Positions 26,701 to 34,181 are shown, counted from the stretch's first letter. The stretch: 47,282 nucleotides of DNA from Terriglobales bacterium (GCA_035543055.1 DATKKJ010000048.1:1-47282), one strand, 5' to 3'. Notes: generated from the letters alone by a model not told the origin. Made by a program: numbers and translations.

Positions 26701-27163
26701 GGGGCATGTCCTGGACCACGCGTTCCGTGACCGTCTGTCCCAGGGTGGCATTGACGGTATCCACCATGACCGCATTGGCTTCGACGGTGACGGTCTCGGT
26801 GCGCGCGCCCAGTTCCATCTTCAGGTCCATGCGCAACGCCTGGTTGATCTCCAGCTTCTGGGCCTCGGTGAGCAGCTTGCGGAAATTGTCGCGCTCGGCG
26901 GTGATGCGATAGTTGCCGACCGGAAGATTCAGGACCTGGTAGTAACCGTCCTTGTTGGTGACGGTGTGGCTCTTGACGTCCGTGGCAACGTTGATCGCGG
27001 TCACGGTGACGCCCGGCAGGACGGCGCCCTGTGGGTCCGTGATCGTGCCCACAATCCTGCCTGTGGCTTGTTGCGCGAACGCGGGCGCAGCCAGCAGAAC
27101 GCAGATGGCCAATACGATGCTTGTTTGGAGAACATGGCGGAAACCGCGATGCAAACGGTTCAT
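23702..27163 (-). CDS. TonB-dependent receptor with carboxypeptidase-regulatory domain (Oar-like)
   Basis: A 1153-residue outer-membrane receptor of the type greatly expanded in Acidobacteriota. A signal peptide ends near AAPAFAQQ. A carboxypeptidase-regulatory-like domain follows (ATGRIVGTITDPQGAVLPGV, YYQVLNLPVGNYRITAE). Next is a plug domain (MPLNGRNVLDLALLQPGV, ILTSNYSAEYGRNAGGII) and then a large beta-barrel ending in a C-terminal aromatic residue (IIQFGLRFSF), as expected for assembly by the Bam machinery. The substrate is unknown. The start MNRLHRGFRH has GGGAGGCT just upstream. The barrel part is rich in Asn, Gly and aromatic residues typical of surface loops. Confidence 0.95.
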   Translation of the reverse strand: MNRLHRGFRHVLQTSIVLAICVLLAAPAFAQQATGRIVGTITDPQGAVLPGVTVTAINVATDVKSHTVTNKDGYYQVLNLPVGNYRITAERDNFRKLLTEAQKLEINQALRMDLKMELGARTETVTVEANAVMVDTVNATLGQTVTERVVQDMPLNGRNVLDLALLQPGVTEVNPGATDNAQQGTYGIAGGKSDSVTFLLDGGVNNGILGNEVIFNPSPDTVQEFKILTSNYSAEYGRNAGGIISVVTKSGTNTLHGSAYDFLRNDALDANKYFNNQQGIPRDVLKRNQFGATLGGPIYIPGVVNGKDKYFWFLSYSGQRQTQGITGQAVPVFTPAELGGDFSHAVNNGPDPNVAAFLLANPYYQANVANAANAIIDPAKIDPVAAAYITANLISSDPSGSRLPRGTSTDNSDQITTKLDAQFNPNNKLSATLGWGRNPLLNPFSYTFGSTPSDALGFGSTSDNHRWFANIAWNHTFSASLLNEARFTAQRITHFQAIPASANGVPASQLPTPAQLGIAVTPDQVTGPTRLFFDNGLDVGFSPQGPTTETDNTFTWADTLSWVKGKHTMKFGFLFSPYQDNTNYDFYVDGEFDFISLCGSPPVPCYSGNSFADFLLGLPNIYFQSSHAPSNIRSKAYAAFAQDEWHVRKNLVITYGLRYEYNSPKRDTQGRTFSIVPGAPQSTRFVNAPSGLVFPGDAGAPDGSNFPDRNNFAPRIGFAWDPFGNGRTSVRGGFGMFYDFLKGEDNLQFNGQPPFFGYSFFGFPAAPILAAPNDMSTPYAASGNTNPFPSTPPASNVDFSPFLPYGIGLYFVDPHLKTPYTYQYNLSIQHELATGLVLEVSYVGNSTHGQTALADANPMVPGTTDRVLNLLPGNSTCVFNTYACTFGALPEFQNVVRANYNSLEASLTKRITGGHWYSSSYFTFAYTWGKSIDNASGFRNVNSQVPAYNHELFRAVSDYDVTNRIVFSGGWDLPFDRAWSSGPKRLVKGWSIYPIVTWRSGFPMDLNGQLSDSDPADPGTSGFGDPLLTRVNVNTNNVPIFNPHQIQTLGGNTGSFYFDPTVFDNTIYAPGSYGTYPRNYLRGPSRSNFDFAISKKTPLSGERLVVDFRAEFFNILNSTQFQMPDLNIFSSTFGQVTSTYPPRIIQFGLRFSF

Positions 27164-27235
27164 AGCCTCCCTTTTTCCAGAGGTCTGTCTGAGTCTGTTC
27201 TCGATCTGACAGCAGCAACCGAAAAAATTTGCCGG

Positions 27236-27265
27236 ACTATACATCGGGGTGCGAGGCGAAATCAA
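27236..27265 (-). promoter_or_regulatory. Candidate sigma-70 promoter of the TonB receptor gene
   Basis: On the minus strand TTGATT (27260-27265) and TATAGT (27236-27241) are separated by 18 bp. The start of transcription would lie about 65 bp upstream of the ATG, and a GGGAGG ribosome site follows. Confidence 0.55.
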
Positions 27266-27371
27266 GGTAGAACGGGCCTCTGCCCCGGTTGCCAGATTGG
27301 GAAAGAGCCGCCAGCCCGAGGTGGGCGCGGGGGTGGAAGGGTGTTACTGTTTCCGGCCAGCAGGTGCGAAC

Positions 27372-29885
27372 GTGCCGCTGGTCGTGCCACTGACGGAGGT
27401 CGGGCAGGAATCGCTGTCCCTGGCGGGAGGAAAGGGCGCGCAGCTCGGGGCCATGCTGCGCGCGTCGCTTTCCGTCCCCGACGGTTTCTGCGTCACCACC
27501 GAGGCCTTTCGGGCGGGGATGAGCGATGAACTGCGCGCGGCGATCGTCCGCGCCTACCGGGCGCTGGGCTCGCCGGCGGTGGCGGTGCGCTCCTCGGCCA
27601 CTGCGGAAGACCTGCCGGATGCCTCCTTCGCCGGACAGCAGGACACCTACTTGAACGTCCGTGGCGACGACGCCGTGGTGGTGGCAGTGCAGGACTGCTG
27701 GAAATCGATGTTCACCGAGCGGGCTGTGGCCTACCGCCGCGACCGCAACATCCCCGACGCCAGCGTCGCCATGGCAGTGGTGGTGCAGCGCATGGTTGCC
27801 GCCGAAGCTGCCGGGGTGCTGTTCACCGTTCATCCTGTCAGCGGGGCGATCGATGAACTGGTAATCGAGGCGGCGCTGGGGCTGGGCGACAAGGTGGTCT
27901 CGGCGCAGGTAACGCCCGACCGATACCGCCTGAAGCGCCGCTCCCCGCATGAGGTCATTGAGCGTGAAGGCGAAGAAACCGCTGCCCTGCTAACGCCGCT
28001 GCTGGGGCAGATCGCCGAGCTGGGCCTGGCCTGCGAGCGTCTGCTGGGACGCGCCGCCGACGTGGAATGGGCGGTCGCGGGCGGGAACATCTTCCTACTC
28101 CAGGCGCGGACGGTCACCGCGGCGGGAACGCGCGCGCCGGTGGTGCGCTTCGGCAGCCGTTTCAATGCCGAGTTCGCCAAGACCCACTTGGTCTTCTGGG
28201 GCAATTACAACATGCGGGACACCATGCCCTTCCCCCATACGCCCTTTTCCTGGTCCTTCTGGAACTACCTGGTGATGCCGTGTTTCTTGAAGGGGGCCGG
28301 ATTCATCGAGCATGCGGACGAGTGCGAGATGCTGCCGGCAATCGGCGACCTGGTGGACGGGCGCGCCTACTTCAACATGAACTTCTGGAGCGCGTTGTTC
28401 TCCCCAAAGCGGTTTCCAAGGCTGTCCACGCGTTTTGCCGGGATGTTGGATGCGGAGCTGCCGGAAGTACTGGGGCCGATCAACGCTTCCGGCGAACTGG
28501 TGCCGATGAAGCTGCCTTTCAGGGTCTGGCATGGGGTGCGGGCGATCTACCGGATCTGGTCGAGGGCTAACCCCAAGCAGGCGTGGAAGGACCTGGAATT
28601 CAGCCGGCGCGAGGTGGACGAGTTCAGCCGCACCGACATGCGCCTGATGAGCGAGGAGCAAATCGTCGCGCTCGCCCGGCACTTTGCCACCGAAAACATG
28701 GTCCGGACGCTGTTCCCGCTGCTTGCCTCCGGGCCCTCGCTGCCGGCGGCGACCATCCTGTCGTGGTGCCTGGAGAGGTGGGGCCTGGCGCACCTGCTGC
28801 CCCGCCTGATCTCGGGACTGGGCCGCAATCCGACGGTGGAAACCGCACTGGCCATCTGGGACCTGGCGCAGAAGGCGGACGGAGAAGTCCGGCGCGTGTT
28901 GGCGAGCGAGGACGTCACCCGCATCCCGGAGGTCCTGGAGCAGTCGGAGGCAGGGCAGGAATTCCTGGCGCAGATGGCGGAGTTCCTGAAAGAGCATGGA
29001 CACCGGGCGGTGCGGGAGTTCGATTTCTCCTGCCCGCGCTGGCGTGACGATCCGACCTTCGTGTACGAGAGCGTTCGCAATTACCTGGCGCACCCCTCGG
29101 GACAGGCCACGCCGCGGCAGCACTACGAGAACCAGAAGAAAGAGCACGCCCAAGCGAAGGAGGACCTGCGGCGGGGATTGCACGGGCATCCCCTGCGCCG
29201 GCTGCTGGCGGCGAAGCTGGTGCGGGTGATCGAGGAGCGGATGCCGCTGCGCGAGGCGTTCAAGTTCTACACCCTCTACGGGGCGGCGCACGCCCGCGAC
29301 CTGCTGCTGGAAGTCGCGCGGCGGCTGGCGGAGCGCGGGCTGCTGGAGAAACCGGATGACTACTTCTTCCTCTCCATCCCGGAGATCGAGAAGCTGTCGA
29401 CCGGCCAGTTGGACCAAGCGTGGGTCCGCGAGCAGGTGGCGGTGCGGCGGCGCGAGCTGGCGGCCAACATGCGCATCGATCCGCCGCTGATCGTGCGCAG
29501 CGACGGCAAGGCGGTGATGCGGCCGGCGCCTGCCGGCCAGGTGATGAAAGGCGCCGGGGCTTCGCCCGGCGTGGTGCGGGGGCCGGCGCGCGTCCTGTTC
29601 GATCCGACCGACGGGGCGCGGCTGCATACCGGCGAGATCCTGGTGGCCAAGTTCACCGACCCGTCGTGGACGCCGCTGTTCCTGACAGCGGCGGGGCTGA
29701 TCATGGAGGTCGGCGGGATCGTCAGCCACGGGGCGATCGTAGCGCGCGAATACGGCATCCCGGCTGTCGTGGGGGTGAAGGGCGCAACCCGCATCCTGCG
29801 CCAGGGGGAACGGGTGGAAGTCAACGGCAGCACCGGCGAAGTGATTCGGATCGAAGAGCGACGCGCAGTCGCAGCAGGCGCGTAG
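27372..29885 (+). CDS. PEP-synthase/rifampin-phosphotransferase-like phosphohistidine enzyme
   Basis: An 837-residue protein with the rifampin phosphotransferase (Rph) architecture. The N-terminal ATP-grasp-like PPDK domain has LSLAGGKGAQLGAM, AVRSSATAEDLPDASFAGQQ and AAGVLFTVHPVSG. A long middle domain follows. The C-terminal swivelling domain contains the phospho-acceptor His786 in IVSHGAIVAREYGIPAVVGV. The PEP/pyruvate-binding C-terminal barrel of real PEP synthases is missing, so the second substrate would be handled by the middle domain, as in Rph. Whether that substrate is a rifamycin is unproven. The GTG start lies after the divergent receptor promoter; an earlier in-frame GTG at 27249 overlaps that promoter and is less likely. 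Confidence 0.8.
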   Translation: MPLVVPLTEVGQESLSLAGGKGAQLGAMLRASLSVPDGFCVTTEAFRAGMSDELRAAIVRAYRALGSPAVAVRSSATAEDLPDASFAGQQDTYLNVRGDDAVVVAVQDCWKSMFTERAVAYRRDRNIPDASVAMAVVVQRMVAAEAAGVLFTVHPVSGAIDELVIEAALGLGDKVVSAQVTPDRYRLKRRSPHEVIEREGEETAALLTPLLGQIAELGLACERLLGRAADVEWAVAGGNIFLLQARTVTAAGTRAPVVRFGSRFNAEFAKTHLVFWGNYNMRDTMPFPHTPFSWSFWNYLVMPCFLKGAGFIEHADECEMLPAIGDLVDGRAYFNMNFWSALFSPKRFPRLSTRFAGMLDAELPEVLGPINASGELVPMKLPFRVWHGVRAIYRIWSRANPKQAWKDLEFSRREVDEFSRTDMRLMSEEQIVALARHFATENMVRTLFPLLASGPSLPAATILSWCLERWGLAHLLPRLISGLGRNPTVETALAIWDLAQKADGEVRRVLASEDVTRIPEVLEQSEAGQEFLAQMAEFLKEHGHRAVREFDFSCPRWRDDPTFVYESVRNYLAHPSGQATPRQHYENQKKEHAQAKEDLRRGLHGHPLRRLLAAKLVRVIEERMPLREAFKFYTLYGAAHARDLLLEVARRLAERGLLEKPDDYFFLSIPEIEKLSTGQLDQAWVREQVAVRRRELAANMRIDPPLIVRSDGKAVMRPAPAGQVMKGAGASPGVVRGPARVLFDPTDGARLHTGEILVAKFTDPSWTPLFLTAAGLIMEVGGIVSHGAIVAREYGIPAVVGVKGATRILRQGERVEVNGSTGEVIRIEERRAVAAGA

Positions 29886-29918
29886 CGAAGGTGGGGGGAT
29901 ATGTGTCGGTTTGATGTG

Positions 29919-30557
29919 CTAGCGCTTTACCTTGCGCCGTGTCGCACCCACAGCGGCCAAACCCGTGCTCAGCAGCAACAGACTTACCGGCTCGGGGGCC
30001 GGCGCAGGAGTTCCGAACGCCTCCACGGTCACCGTAAATAGAGGGTAGCCTTCAAAGACTGGGGGCCCCGAGACTCCGGCCGTAACCGTGCAGGGCAGAA
30101 TCTGGTTGAACCCGAAGTCGCAGTCCTCCTTTTGGACGAACTGGAACCCGGACATGGTGATGGTGAAATGGGTCGGGGTCGAGCCTGGCGCTCCCCACGG
30201 CCCCACGCCTTGGCCGCCGCCCCCGAGCCCCCCGTCCGGAAAGTACCATATGAACCAAGAATCCACCGCGCTGCTGAAATCCGCGGCAATGGCAGCGAAG
30301 TTCGCGTCCGAGGCGGTGAAGTCAACGGACTGGGGAGAGTTGGAGGGCGCGAAGTTTGCCGTGAAACAGGGGTTGCAGGTTATGTTGATCGGATCGTATG
30401 GCCCCGCCATGATCTCCAGAAAGGAACCGCTGATCTGGGGCGCTTGGGCGAAACCCGCGCTGACGCTGATTGTTCCGAGAAGAGTATCGGCTGACCCGAC
30501 AGTGGAGGCGAACAGCAGCAGAAGAGAAACCGCGAGCAACCCGGCAGGCCTTTTCAT
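29919..30557 (-). CDS. PEP-CTERM-sorted secreted protein
   Basis: A 212-residue exported protein. A signal peptide (RPAGLLAVSLLLLFASTVGSA) opens it, and a C-terminal PEP-CTERM tail closes it: APEPVSLLLLSTGLAAVGA followed by the basic end TRRKVKR. Such tails are recognised by exosortase, which anchors or releases the protein, often with exopolysaccharide. The mature part has no recognised domain but has four Cys residues that could form disulfides. No exosortase gene is in the window. It converges with the phosphotransferase gene. Confidence 0.88.
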   Translation of the reverse strand: MKRPAGLLAVSLLLLFASTVGSADTLLGTISVSAGFAQAPQISGSFLEIMAGPYDPINITCNPCFTANFAPSNSPQSVDFTASDANFAAIAADFSSAVDSWFIWYFPDGGLGGGGQGVGPWGAPGSTPTHFTITMSGFQFVQKEDCDFGFNQILPCTVTAGVSGPPVFEGYPLFTVTVEAFGTPAPAPEPVSLLLLSTGLAAVGATRRKVKR

Positions 30558-30755
30558 ACAAGACTCTCCTCACTGGCCAAAGAGAAACTTAAGGACGGAA
30601 AAAAGACGAGGGCTTGGCTACTGAGGTGCAATTTGGAGACCAACGCCGGTCTCGCATTTTCAGCGAGTTAGGTGGACCTCCTCCCCCCCCGAGATGCACG
30701 AGTTTGCATCATAAGTGAAGGCTACCGGACATCCCTTGGCTCTGCCAGCTGGCGC

Positions 30756-31382
30756 TCAATCGGCCGCCGACTGGCGTTGCTTGAAGTGCATCCCCCTGCG
30801 ATAAAGCCCGTCGCTCCCGACATCGAACACCCGGTTGTAGCGCGCGCGATAGTTCTCCTGAGCGGCGCTGGCGGCGAGCTCGATCAGTTGCTCTTCAGAA
30901 AAATAGCGCCGCAGCTCGGAGTAGAGCCCGTCGCTCACGTTCGACGGGGTGTCCGCCATGGCGTCGGCCATGCGCAGCAACGCGGCTTCCTGAGGCGCGA
31001 AGCCTTGGAAGTTGCCGTCGCGAATGGCGCTGATCTCATCGTCGCTGCTTCCGTACATTCTGCCCCCGGCAGAATTGGCGTCGATTCAGAACGGACATCC
31101 GACGCGCACCGCCGTCCGCAGCATCACCAACGATCGCAGCCGCGGCAGCACCTGTGCTTTCTGGCCGAGCAGCCATTCAGTCAGCACACCGACCCAAAAT
31201 ACGCGGGGCACGCGGGCCTGGATCTTCTGCGGAGTCAGGTCACGACCCAGCAGCTTGCGCACCTTCTTGAACACCTGCCGCATGAGGAATGAAGTCTGTT
31301 TCGGATCTACCCCTTCGACTCTGGCCACGTTGCACTTCCCTGCTTCCGGCGATTCGCCGGTTCCATAGGATTTGGATTCCAT
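30756..31382 (-). CDS. Carboxymuconolactone decarboxylase/AhpD-like protein with in-frame UGA (putative selenoprotein, CxxU)
   Basis: Read straight through one in-frame TGA (31086-31088), this is a 208-residue protein of the carboxymuconolactone decarboxylase/AhpD family. Before the TGA: LPRLRSLVMLRTAVRVGCPF. After it: IDANSAGGRMYGSSDDEISA, then FAPQEAALLRMADAMADTPS. The two halves are in the same frame and together give the full family fold. In ordinary members the motif here is CPFC or CPYC followed by (I/V)D, so the TGA replaces the second, resolving/catalytic Cys of CxxC. A bacterial SECIS-like hairpin follows at the right distance, so Sec insertion (CPFU) is the favoured reading. The alternative is a nonsense mutation in a pseudogene. 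AhpD-type proteins act as thiol peroxidase partners or detoxifying enzymes. Confidence 0.75.
31057..31075 (-). promoter_or_regulatory. Putative bacterial SECIS element
   Basis: On the minus strand, 10 bases after the in-frame TGA, ATTCTGCC pairs perfectly with GGCAGAAT around a GGG loop (8-bp stem). The loop begins 18 bases after the UGA, within the 16-37 range known for bacterial SECIS elements, and has G at the first two loop positions as required for SelB recognition. The hairpin lies entirely inside coding sequence. Confidence 0.65.
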
Positions 31383-31432
31383 CGCCCAAGCGCTGGATGC
31401 ACGAGTGTTTCGCCCGCTCGACGAGCGTGGGC

Positions 31433-32104
31433 CTAGGAATGCTTGTCGCCGATGAACTTGAGGAAGCGGCTCACGATTAGCGGGACCACAGCGGCATTCG
31501 CCTGCTTGCGTCCGAAGCCAAGATCATGACCAGCTCCCTCAACCAGCAGGAGCGAGCTTCTGCCACCGATCAGGCCGAGCGCGGCTTCAATCTCCTGAGG
31601 GGAGGCGAACGGATCCTTTGTGCCCTGCACAAACAGGGCCGGAGGTCGGAGCTGGGGAAAGTGCCGTGTTCGCTGCTGCCCCGCTTTGCCGGGAGGATGG
31701 AGTGGATAAGACAACAAGAGCAATCCCGCGGCCAGGTCGCCACGCTCCGCTGCCACCATCGTGGCCTGGCGGCCGCCGTAGGACTGTCCGCCGAGAAACG
31801 TTTCCCCCGGAACAAGCGTGCGCAACGCTTCGACCGCCCTGACGATCCCCGCCTGGTCCGCGACGGCTGCCCCGGCCGACGGAGGACCGTGCGGCCGCTT
31901 TTGCCGGAACGGAAGATCGAATCGGAGGACGGCGAACCCGGCCTCGGCGAAGGCCTGTGCCAAGGCCACCAGCAAGGGCGCGCTGCAGTTGGAGCCGGCG
32001 CCGTGGGTCAGCGCCAGGGCAGCCTTGGGCGTGTCCGGGCGATGCAGCACCCCGCGCACCGCAGGCTCTGTGGAGTTATCGAGAATGGGCTCTTCCCGGT
32101 GCAA
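31433..32104 (-). CDS. Alpha/beta hydrolase (dienelactone-hydrolase-like)
   Basis: A 223-residue cytoplasmic alpha/beta-hydrolase. Features in order: oxyanion region LALTHGAGSNCSAPLLVALA, nucleophile elbow FLGGQSYGGRQATM, acid in FVQGTKDPFASPQEIE and base in LLVEGAGHDLGFG. It resembles the KANL3/Tex30-type and dienelactone-hydrolase-like groups, whose substrates are mostly unknown. It follows the DUF4256 gene by 2 bp, and the AhpD-like gene lies 50 bp downstream on the same strand. The three could be cotranscribed. Confidence 0.85.
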   Translation of the reverse strand: MHREEPILDNSTEPAVRGVLHRPDTPKAALALTHGAGSNCSAPLLVALAQAFAEAGFAVLRFDLPFRQKRPHGPPSAGAAVADQAGIVRAVEALRTLVPGETFLGGQSYGGRQATMVAAERGDLAAGLLLLSYPLHPPGKAGQQRTRHFPQLRPPALFVQGTKDPFASPQEIEAALGLIGGRSSLLLVEGAGHDLGFGRKQANAAVVPLIVSRFLKFIGDKHS

Positions 32105-32106
32105 AG

Positions 32107-32667
32107 TTAGACCTTTAGCGAGCCGCGGAACGCCCTAGCGGCATAATAGGATTCCGCACCGTTGTGATACACGAAAACAGTGTCGTAGCGGCGATCACAA
32201 AAGAGGGCGCCGCCGAGTTTTCTGATATCAGAAGGTGTTTTCACCCAGCTCGACGTTTTCGTATCGAAGTTTCCGAGTTTCTGCAACTCTCGATATTGTT
32301 CCTCTGTTAAGAGCTCGATGCCCATGGCAGCAGCCATATCAACAGCGTTATCTTCCGGCTTATGTCCTTTCCTTGACTCCAGCGCTTCACGGTCGTAGCA
32401 AACACTTCTGCGGCCTTTAGGGCTTTCCGCTGAACAATCACAAAAATTGTACTCGCCCGTCTTTTTGTCAAGGCCAACAACGTCCGGTTCACCGCCAGTT
32501 CTTTCCATTTCATTGAGTGCCCACAGTTTTTCAGCATTCGCTTCCAGCTTTGCCTGTACTTGAGCCCATTCAAGACCTTTATGGCGGTTCATGTTCTTCT
32601 CAAAACGGGTTTTCAATGCTCTGAGTAGTTCTTCACGTTGTTTCTTTGAAAGGGTTACGTTTGGCAT
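32107..32667 (-). CDS. DUF4256 family protein
   Basis: A 186-residue protein of the DUF4256 family (function unknown). Recognisable segments are SPKGRRSVCYDREALESRK, MAAAMGIELLTEEQYRELQ and GGALFCDRRYDTVFVYHNGA, and it ends close to AARAFRGSLKV as is usual. The start MPNVTLSKKQREELL is 9 bases after AAGGA. The DNA is clearly lower in GC than its neighbours (many A- and T-ending codons), suggesting horizontal acquisition from a lower-GC donor. Confidence 0.85.
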   Translation of the reverse strand: MPNVTLSKKQREELLRALKTRFEKNMNRHKGLEWAQVQAKLEANAEKLWALNEMERTGGEPDVVGLDKKTGEYNFCDCSAESPKGRRSVCYDREALESRKGHKPEDNAVDMAAAMGIELLTEEQYRELQKLGNFDTKTSSWVKTPSDIRKLGGALFCDRRYDTVFVYHNGAESYYAARAFRGSLKV

Positions 32668-32770
32668 GGGCTTTATCCTTAAACGGGCGGCCGCTCGCGT
32701 TTGCGGTCTGAAGCGGGCTGTGGGGCCCGTCCCCACCCATTGACGCTGCTTGGATTTTCGGAGTCTAAGT

Positions 32771-33259
32771 TCACCGGGATCTCCCCGCGAGTGCGGCGTT
32801 CGACTGATTTGCTGCCGTGGCGAGCGAGGATCTGCCCTCCTTCGGCCCCAGCCAGCGCGCGACTGGGACGCCCAGAGTGCGGTTCTCGGGGCGCAACGCC
32901 CATGAGACGAGCGCCAGCGCCGCGATGACGAGCGGCGCTGCGATGTGGCCTACATACCCCGCCCCCGCATTGGCGGCGCCAGCGACGGCGTTCGTGATCG
33001 CGGCACCCGTCAGTTCGAAGGTCATCCCTGCGTAGGCCCATTCCTTGAGTCGCGGAAACCTAGGTACAAGGATCGCGATGCCCGCGAGCATCTTCCAAAC
33101 GCCGAGGATCGGCCCGAAGTAATGAGGGTAGCCCAACTTGACGAGCCCGGCGATCGATGCTTCGACGAAGGTATTCACGAACCCGCCGGAGGTCATGACG
33201 AACGCGACCAGTGTGGTGCAAGTCCAGTAGGCGATGCTCCTCGCTTTGGTGACTCCCAT
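32771..33259 (-). CDS. DoxX-like membrane protein
   Basis: A 162-residue protein with four predicted helices, matching the DoxX-like family (SGGFVNTFVEASIAGLVKLG, FGPILGVWKMLAGIAILVP and LTGAAITNAVAG). The last 20-25 residues after LGPKEGRSSL are polar and not conserved. It follows the AHSA1 gene by one base. The ArsR-AHSA1-DoxX set occurs widely as a small operon, but its physiological role is not established. Confidence 0.85.
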   Translation of the reverse strand: MGVTKARSIAYWTCTTLVAFVMTSGGFVNTFVEASIAGLVKLGYPHYFGPILGVWKMLAGIAILVPRFPRLKEWAYAGMTFELTGAAITNAVAGAANAGAGYVGHIAAPLVIAALALVSWALRPENRTLGVPVARWLGPKEGRSSLATAANQSNAALAGRSR

Positions 33260-33260
33260 C

Positions 33261-33797
33261 TTACGAGCCTCCTTCGAATTGCTTTGCGTACTCGGCGTTC
33301 AATCGCTGCCAGCCGCCGAACTTCATGGCCTCGGCGCCGACGATGCGTCCGATAGGAGTTCCGCTGAGAAGGTGATCCAGAACATCGAAACAAATGTGCC
33401 ACCCGGCGGCGCCCCACGAGATGAAGCGGCGATCGATGTTGTGCCAGAGCGTGAGGCGCGTGCCGCTGCCGAGCGCCTCGAGCTCCCAGCGGAGGTCGCC
33501 GCCACCCCAGCTGTACTCGAGCAGCCTCGGCGCCTCGGCCCGCTTCACGGTGGTCTCGGAGACTTGCGGTGTCGGCGTCCCGACCGTCGAGAGCTTCACC
33601 GGCCCCACGGCAGCCAGGTTCCGATCGACGTCGAAGGGCGCCCATTCGCGCAGATGCACCGGATCGGTAAGCGCCTGCCAGACTTTTGCCGGCGAGTGGC
33701 GCAGTTCCCGGACGAGAATGAGCGTCCACTTCTCTCCGTCCTTTCGTACCTTTGCCCCGCTGGCCGGACCGGGTGCGTACTGTTCGCGATCGGTCAT
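33261..33797 (-). CDS. AHSA1/SRPBCC family protein
   Basis: A 178-residue protein with the START/Bet v 1-like fold. The segment LILVRELRHSPAKVWQALTD followed by LREWAPFDVDRNL is diagnostic for AHSA1-type proteins. WELEALGSGTRLTLWHNID forms the central strands. The ligand is unknown. Its ATG overlaps the stop of the upstream ArsR gene by four bases (ATGA), which indicates translational coupling, and it is followed at once by the DoxX-like gene. Confidence 0.88.
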   Translation of the reverse strand: MTDREQYAPGPASGAKVRKDGEKWTLILVRELRHSPAKVWQALTDPVHLREWAPFDVDRNLAAVGPVKLSTVGTPTPQVSETTVKRAEAPRLLEYSWGGGDLRWELEALGSGTRLTLWHNIDRRFISWGAAGWHICFDVLDHLLSGTPIGRIVGAEAMKFGGWQRLNAEYAKQFEGGS

Positions 33798-34135
33798 CCT
33801 CTCCTTGTCTTCTTTTTCGTCAGTGTTGATTGATCCATACGGTCAAGGTGGCGTTCGAGAGCATCCAGGTGAGCGGACCAGAACCGGCGGAACGGAGCCA
33901 GCCAGGCATCCACCTCCTGAAGCGGTGCAGGTTTCAGTCGATAGAGACGACGTTGTGCGTCCACCGTGGATTCCACGAAACCGGCCTCGCGCAGCACTCG
34001 CAGGTGCTTTGACACGGTCGGCTGCGGCATACGAAGTTGACGCTCGATCTCCCCCACCGACTGTTGTGACGAGACCAGCAGGCCCAATATCGCGCGGCGG
34101 TTCGGCTCTGCGATGATTTCGAACACAGATTCCAT
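33794..34135 (-). CDS. ArsR-family transcriptional regulator
   Basis: A 113-residue winged-helix regulator starting MESVFEIIAEPNRRAILGLL, the classic N-terminus of the ArsR subgroup that heads AHSA1/DoxX operons. The recognition helix region is GEIERQLRMPQPTVSKHLRV. It has no Cys metal-binding motif in the recognition helix, so it is not a typical arsenic sensor. It probably represses its own operon through the inverted repeat that overlaps the promoter. The start could be 12 codons upstream, but that extension lies inside the -10 box. Confidence 0.9.
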   Translation of the reverse strand: MESVFEIIAEPNRRAILGLLVSSQQSVGEIERQLRMPQPTVSKHLRVLREAGFVESTVDAQRRLYRLKPAPLQEVDAWLAPFRRFWSAHLDALERHLDRMDQSTLTKKKTRRG

Positions 34136-34139
34136 GCTC

Positions 34140-34181
34140 TTAATATACTCCAAATGGAATATACGTGTCAAGGTATATTAA
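34140..34181 (-). promoter_or_regulatory. Promoter and inverted repeat upstream of the ArsR operon
   Basis: On the minus strand TTGACA (34166-34171) and TATATT (34142-34147) are 18 bp apart, a near-consensus sigma-70 promoter. Transcription would start at about the ATG at 34135, so the mRNA may be leaderless. TTAATATAC (34140-34148) and GTATATTAA (34173-34181) form an inverted pair flanking the promoter, a plausible operator for autorepression. Confidence 0.6.

Noticed and set aside
27249-27371. N-terminal extension of the phosphotransferase-like protein
   Set aside because: It overlaps the divergent promoter of the TonB receptor gene and carries no conserved sequence before PLTEVGQESLSLAGGKG.
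31086-31382. Two separate genes flanking the TGA in the AhpD-like gene
   Set aside because: The two open frames are in the same phase, separated only by one TGA, and together reconstitute one conserved domain. No ribosome site precedes the second part.
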